Of a stretch of DNA of 9,163 bases, positions 6,125 through 9,163 are shown one piece after another. Source of the DNA: an uncultured beta proteobacterium (GTDB lineage Bacteria > Pseudomonadota > Gammaproteobacteria > Burkholderiales > Burkholderiaceae); NCBI GenBank assembly GCA_903930665.1, contig CAIYZI010000516.1, positions 1 through 9,163 of the forward strand, given 5' to 3'. The stretch's first letter is position 1. The number at the start of each line of letters is the position of its first letter. The notes beneath the pieces were generated by a model, which had not been told where the DNA came from, did no database searches, and saw nothing but the letters and a program-made list of their open reading frames with translations. A program made the position numbers and the translations under genes.

Positions 6125-7264
6125 TTATTTGCGACTCCTTTGCATTTGCCCAAAATAAGCGCGAATCAGATTATGGTACCTAGGGTCTTCCAGCAAGAAG
6201 GCATCATGTCCATGTGGCGCATCAATCTCAGCATAACTGACCTCACTCTTATTACTTAAGAGTGACTGAACTATTTCACGACTACGGTTTGGCGGGAAAC
6301 GCCAATCCGTTGAAAAACTGACTACTAAAAATTTAGCCTGTACATCGGCTAAAGCGCGATTAAGGCTACCCCCATAACGTCTTGATGGATCGAAATAATC
6401 TAATGCACGAGTAACGAGTAGGTAGGTATTAGCATCAAAGTAAGTTGAGAACTTTTCACCTTGGTGATGTAAATAACTCTCCACTTCGAACTCAACATTA
6501 AAACTAAACCGATAGTCGTGAGATTCACCATTTGGGCGCTGTAACTCGCGGCCAAATTTTTCAGCCATGTCATCGTCGGATAAATAAGTGATGTGACCAA
6601 CCATGCGGGCTAGTCTTAAGCCACGCTTAGGCACCACCCCATATTCATAATAATTACCGCCATGGAAATCAGGGTCGGAAAGAATGGCGTTACGTGCCAC
6701 TTCATTAAAAGCGATATTTTGAGCGCTTAATTTAGGCGTGGATGCAATCACCACACAATGTTCTATACGCTTTGGAAACTGAATCGCCCATGCCATTGCC
6801 TGCATGCCGCCCAAACTGCCACCCATGACGGCGGCAAAACGGCGTATGCCCAGCTTATCGGCCAAACGAGCTTGGGTGTTTACCCAATCCTCTACGGTGA
6901 TCACTGGAAAATCAGCACCGTATGGCTTCCCGCTTGTGGGATTAAGACTCATAGGCCCAGTTGAGCCAAAGCATGAACCCAGGTTATTGACGCCAATAAC
7001 AAAGAAATGATCGGTATCGACAGGTTTACCTGGACCAATCATGTTGTCCCACCACCCAATATCAGCAGGATCGTCTGGATTGACGCCCGCCACATGGTGA
7101 GAAGCATTTAAAGCATGGCAAATTAATACTGCATTGCTTTTGTCTGCATTGAGCTTGCCATAAGTTTCAATTACTAAATCGTAGCCCGACAATACGGCGC
7201 CACTTTGCAAAGGCAAAGGCTCGGCAAAATGAATGGTATTTCTAGAGAGATGTAACTCGCTCAT
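6125..7264 (-). CDS. metX: Homoserine O-acyltransferase MetX (acetyl or succinyl donor)
   Basis: MetX activates homoserine at its hydroxyl with an acyl-CoA, the first committed step of methionine synthesis. The 379-residue alpha/beta hydrolase has NNLGSCFGSTGP (93-104) and the nucleophile elbow GGSLGG (148-153) with Ser150. The rest of the likely triad is Asp320 in STDWRFPP and His353 in HGHDAFL. Its length is normal for the family. Database families split MetX into acetyl- and succinyl-transferase types. My recollection is that betaproteobacterial members are assigned to the succinyl type, but I cannot decide this from sequence alone. Its ATG (7264-7262) overlaps the slmA stop as ATGA, there is no clear ribosome site, and metW follows directly, so translational coupling across slmA-metX-metW is likely. 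Confidence 0.95.
   Translation of the reverse strand: MSELHLSRNTIHFAEPLPLQSGAVLSGYDLVIETYGKLNADKSNAVLICHALNASHHVAGVNPDDPADIGWWDNMIGPGKPVDTDHFFVIGVNNLGSCFGSTGPMSLNPTSGKPYGADFPVITVEDWVNTQARLADKLGIRRFAAVMGGSLGGMQAMAWAIQFPKRIEHCVVIASTPKLSAQNIAFNEVARNAILSDPDFHGGNYYEYGVVPKRGLRLARMVGHITYLSDDDMAEKFGRELQRPNGESHDYRFSFNVEFEVESYLHHQGEKFSTYFDANTYLLVTRALDYFDPSRRYGGSLNRALADVQAKFLVVSFSTDWRFPPNRSREIVQSLLSNKSEVSYAEIDAPHGHDAFLLEDPRYHNLIRAYFGQMQRSRK
6135..6141 (-). promoter_or_regulatory. Strong ribosome binding site for metW inside the metX 3' end
   Basis: Reading the minus strand, AAAGGAG lies 10 bases before the metW ATG. It is the clearest Shine-Dalgarno match I noticed in the window. It lets ribosomes finishing metX reinitiate on metW, or new ribosomes enter, so MetW may be made at least as abundantly as MetX. 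Confidence 0.75.
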
Positions 7265-7929
7265 TCGGAAAGAAGAATGCGAAGACTAATGTCAGACGCT
7301 TCGGTTGGCAACCTTTTAAAACCGCTACGAGCAAAGCGATGCCAGCGCCCCAAAACAAAACTCATCAATAAGGCAGCGCGAATGCTCACCTCATCCTGAT
7401 TGATCTGCGCCCATGAACCACCTTGACTTTGAGCAATGCGCAAGGCTTGCTTAAGAGATGCCTCAACACGATCTAACACCTGAGAGATTCGCTCCTGTAG
7501 ACGGTCATCTTCTTGCAATAAAGCATCACCCAAAAGTACTCGGGTCATTCCTGGGTTTTTCTCAGCAAAAAATAAAAGCATCTGCAAAATACTGCGTGCC
7601 TGAGCCAAACCAGACTCTTCTTTTTGATTGATTTGATTGATCAAACCAAATACCGTCTGCTCAATGAAAGAAATAAGGCCTTCAAACATTTGCGCCTTGC
7701 TGGCGAAATGACGATAGAGCGCCGCTTCAGACACTTGAATTTTTGCTGCCAAAGCAGCGGTAGTGACGCGCTCACCCTTAGGGTTTTGCAACATCTCGGC
7801 AAGCACCTGCAAAATTTGTAATCGGCGCTCCCCAGGGCGTGGGCGCTTGCGTGTCTTGCCAGCGTCAGCATTACTGCTGTCGACTTCTGCTACCGGCTCT
7901 AAAGAATCACGCATGTTTATATCACTCAT
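7261..7929 (-). CDS. slmA: Nucleoid occlusion factor SlmA (TetR family)
   Basis: SlmA binds specific chromosomal sites and blocks FtsZ assembly over the nucleoid. The 222-residue protein is TetR-like. Its helix-turn-helix spans about 55-75, ending in VSEAALYRHFASK (66-78), almost identical to E. coli SlmA in that part. The later blocks FAEKNPGMTRVLLGDAL (121-137) and DRLQERI (142-148) also align with SlmA rather than with general TetR repressors. Compared with E. coli (198 residues) it has about 25-30 extra N-terminal residues, including a basic KTRKRPRPGERR stretch (25-36) that may add DNA contacts. The ATG at 7929 sits 7 bases after the argB stop with a weak TAAG. An in-frame ATG at 7914 would shorten the protein by five residues. 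The stop overlaps the metX start by 4 bp. No SlmA consensus site was found in the window. Confidence 0.93.
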   Translation of the reverse strand: MSDINMRDSLEPVAEVDSSNADAGKTRKRPRPGERRLQILQVLAEMLQNPKGERVTTAALAAKIQVSEAALYRHFASKAQMFEGLISFIEQTVFGLINQINQKEESGLAQARSILQMLLFFAEKNPGMTRVLLGDALLQEDDRLQERISQVLDRVEASLKQALRIAQSQGGSWAQINQDEVSIRAALLMSFVLGRWHRFARSGFKRLPTEASDISLRILLSE

Positions 7930-7936
7930 TAAATAC

Positions 7937-8854
7937 TTATCTAGAACGAATCATTGTGCCAAATGCTTGCTCAGTCAGAATCTCTAATAACAGGGAGTGC
8001 TCAATACGACCATCAATAATATGCACCGAGTTAACACCGCTCTTGGCAGCATCTAAGGCTGAAGAAATCTTGGGCAACATACCACCAGAAATCGTTCCAT
8101 CAGCAAATAATTCATCAATCTCACGCGCAGTCAGGTCAGTTAAAAGCATGCCGCTCTTATCCATCACACCAGGAATATTGGTCATCATGACCAATTTCTC
8201 GGCATGAAGAATCTCAGCCATCTTGCCAGCAACTAAGTCTGCGTTGATGTTGTAAGCCTGACCCTCTTCACTAAAACCAATAGGAGAAATCACGGGAATA
8301 AATGCATCATCCTGCAGAGCTTTCACAACCGCTGGATTAATGGCCTCAATTTCACCTACAAATCCAAGATCAATGGTTCCGCCAACTTTTGACTCGTCAG
8401 CAACCAACATTTTTTTAGCGCGAATTAAACCACCATCTTTACCAGTTAGGCCTACAGCCTGACCGCCAAAGTGGTTAATCAACATCACAATATCTTGCTG
8501 CACTTCACCACCGAGAACCCACTCCACTACTTCCATGGTTTCTTCGTCAGTAACGCGCATGCCCTGAATAAAAGTCCCGGTCTTGCCAATCTTTTTCAAA
8601 GCTTCATCAATTTGTGGGCCGCCGCCATGTACTACAACAGGATTCATGCCCACTAATTTGAGCAATATCACGTCACGGGCAAAACTTTCCTTAAGGCGCT
8701 CTTCAACCATGGCATTTCCGCCGTACTTAATCACAATCGTTTTACCGTGATAGGCGCGGATATAAGGCAAAGCCTCAGCCAAAATTTCCGCCTTTAGCAA
8801 AGGAGGGATATCAGAAATAGAAGGTAAATGCTTAGTCATCGAGGCAGAATTCAT
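7937..8854 (-). CDS. argB: Acetylglutamate kinase
   Basis: ArgB phosphorylates N-acetyl-L-glutamate with ATP, the second step of arginine synthesis, in the cytoplasm. The 305-residue amino acid kinase has VIKYGGNAM (41-49) with the catalytic Lys43, the substrate loop VHGGGPQI (75-82), GLTGKDGG (135-142), NINAD (202-206) and GGMLPKI (257-263) with the nucleotide-side Lys262. The N-terminal helix leading into EALPYIRAYHGKT (27-39) and the C-terminal HSLLLEILTEQAFGTMI (286-302) resemble the hexameric, arginine-inhibited class, so feedback inhibition by arginine is likely (inference). The start is either ATG 8854 or ATG 8839 (residue 6); neither has a good ribosome site and the family N-terminus is variable. 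It lies 8 bases after the dksA stop and 7 bases before slmA. Confidence 0.97.
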   Translation of the reverse strand: MNSASMTKHLPSISDIPPLLKAEILAEALPYIRAYHGKTIVIKYGGNAMVEERLKESFARDVILLKLVGMNPVVVHGGGPQIDEALKKIGKTGTFIQGMRVTDEETMEVVEWVLGGEVQQDIVMLINHFGGQAVGLTGKDGGLIRAKKMLVADESKVGGTIDLGFVGEIEAINPAVVKALQDDAFIPVISPIGFSEEGQAYNINADLVAGKMAEILHAEKLVMMTNIPGVMDKSGMLLTDLTAREIDELFADGTISGGMLPKISSALDAAKSGVNSVHIIDGRIEHSLLLEILTEQAFGTMIRSR

Positions 8855-8869
8855 TAATCGAATTAATCG
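8852..8869. repeat. 9-bp tandem duplication at the dksA/argB junction
   Basis: On the plus strand, CATTAATCG (8852-8860) is followed immediately by AATTAATCG (8861-8869); eight of nine bases are identical. The right copy contains the dksA stop codon and the left copy contains the argB ATG at 8854. Removing one copy would leave TAATG, a classic overlapping stop/start, which suggests that a small duplication separated two formerly overlapping genes. Confidence 0.7.
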
Positions 8870-9163
8870 CCAAATAATTTTTGACGGAGTTCACGACGCT
8901 CTTGCGCTTCAAGAGATAAATTTGCAGTTGGCCTTGCGATTAAACGATTTAAACCAATAGGCTCACCAGTCTCTTCGCACCAGCCATAATCACCAGACTC
9001 AATACGAGCCAAAGCTTGTTCAACTTTTTTCAACAACTTGCGCTCACGATCGCGCGTACGCAATTCAAGTGCATGCTCTTCTTCAATAGTGGCGCGATCC
9101 GCTGGATCTGGCACCAAAATATTTTCACGAAGATGTTCGGTGGTTTCAGACGCATTCTTTAAC
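8863..9163 (-). CDS. dksA: RNA polymerase-binding transcription factor DksA, cysteine-poor type (5' end beyond window)
   Basis: DksA binds the RNA polymerase secondary channel and, with ppGpp, redirects transcription in the stringent response. The reading frame is open to the right edge, so the N-terminus and most of the first coiled-coil helix are missing; the visible part is about 100 residues. A TTG at 9117 is internal, because the frame continues upstream with coding-like sequence. The coiled-coil tip DPADRA matches the E. coli tip motif (Asp71, Asp74, Ala76), followed by the conserved LELRTRDRERKLLKK helix. The zinc-finger region reads GWCEETGEPIG and later ANLSLEAQ, so only the first of the four cysteines of E. 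coli DksA remains (the others are Thr, Ser and Ala). This pattern occurs in alpha- and betaproteobacterial DksA proteins. It is the first visible gene of the minus-strand run, and any operon promoter lies outside the window. Confidence 0.93.
   Translation of the reverse strand, partial: LKNASETTEHLRENILVPDPADRATIEEEHALELRTRDRERKLLKKVEQALARIESGDYGWCEETGEPIGLNRLIARPTANLSLEAQERRELRQKLFGD

Noticed and set aside
7261..7929. slmA as an ordinary TetR repressor controlling the adjacent metX
   Set aside because: The similarity extends beyond the DNA-binding domain to the SlmA-specific region (NPG-TR and DRLQ-RI blocks), and the gene is co-oriented and overlapping rather than divergent from a target operator.
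7839..8207. A 122-codon plus-strand open frame spanning the slmA start and the argB end
   Set aside because: It is antisense to two well-supported genes, and its translation is cysteine- and serine-rich with no family resemblance.
8863..9117. Reading the dksA frame as a complete 84-residue protein starting at TTG 9117
   Set aside because: The frame continues to the window edge with sequence matching the DksA coiled coil, so this is an internal codon of a gene cut by the window.
1..9163. Search by eye for SlmA-type operators, CRISPR repeats, tRNA genes, insertion sequence ends, riboswitches and attachment sites
   Set aside because: Only partial GTGAG or CTCAC half-sites inside coding sequence were seen, with no spaced repeats, no cloverleaf and no transposase-like frame. 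Coding density leaves little room for them.

Overview
This 9.2 kb window is a dense stretch of chromosomal housekeeping genes. It looks like a betaproteobacterium of the Burkholderiales, and the compact spacing, moderate base composition and protein sequences suggest a Polynucleobacter-like freshwater bacterium. That assignment is an inference from recalled family resemblance (ArgB, SlmA, DksA, AmpG, MetX and MetW all look burkholderial), not from a search. I see no mobile element, phage gene, CRISPR array, tRNA or rRNA. No gap between genes exceeds about 50 bases.

Layout, left to right. Bases 1-51 are a non-coding leader with a perfect hairpin and a possible promoter. A plus-strand run (52-2790) holds two tandem LpxL/HtrB-type lipid A acyltransferases and dapF (diaminopimelate epimerase), so it concerns the envelope: lipid A acylation, meso-diaminopimelate and lysine. 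pyrE (orotate phosphoribosyltransferase, minus strand, 2803-3471) meets dapF tail to tail, with a 9-bp-stem hairpin over the junction. xth (exonuclease III/AP endonuclease, plus strand, 3480-4262) starts only 8 bases from the pyrE start, and those bases form most of a 10-bp palindrome. xth then runs into ampG tail to tail, and the two stop codons share TTAA.

The right half (4259-9163) is one tight minus-strand run, transcribed in the order dksA (5' end outside the window), argB, slmA, metX, metW, ampG. Every junction is between a 4-bp overlap and a 12-bp gap, so an operon is likely. It combines a stringent-response transcription factor, arginine biosynthesis, nucleoid occlusion in cell division, methionine biosynthesis and muropeptide recycling.

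I found no convincing undescribed system. The points worth a second look are architectural: the palindrome between the divergent pyrE and xth starts, with a possible pyrE promoter inside xth; the overlapping convergent stops of xth and ampG; a 9-bp tandem duplication at the dksA/argB junction; non-ATG starts on the first acyltransferase, dapF and ampG; and a DksA that keeps only one of the four zinc-finger cysteines.
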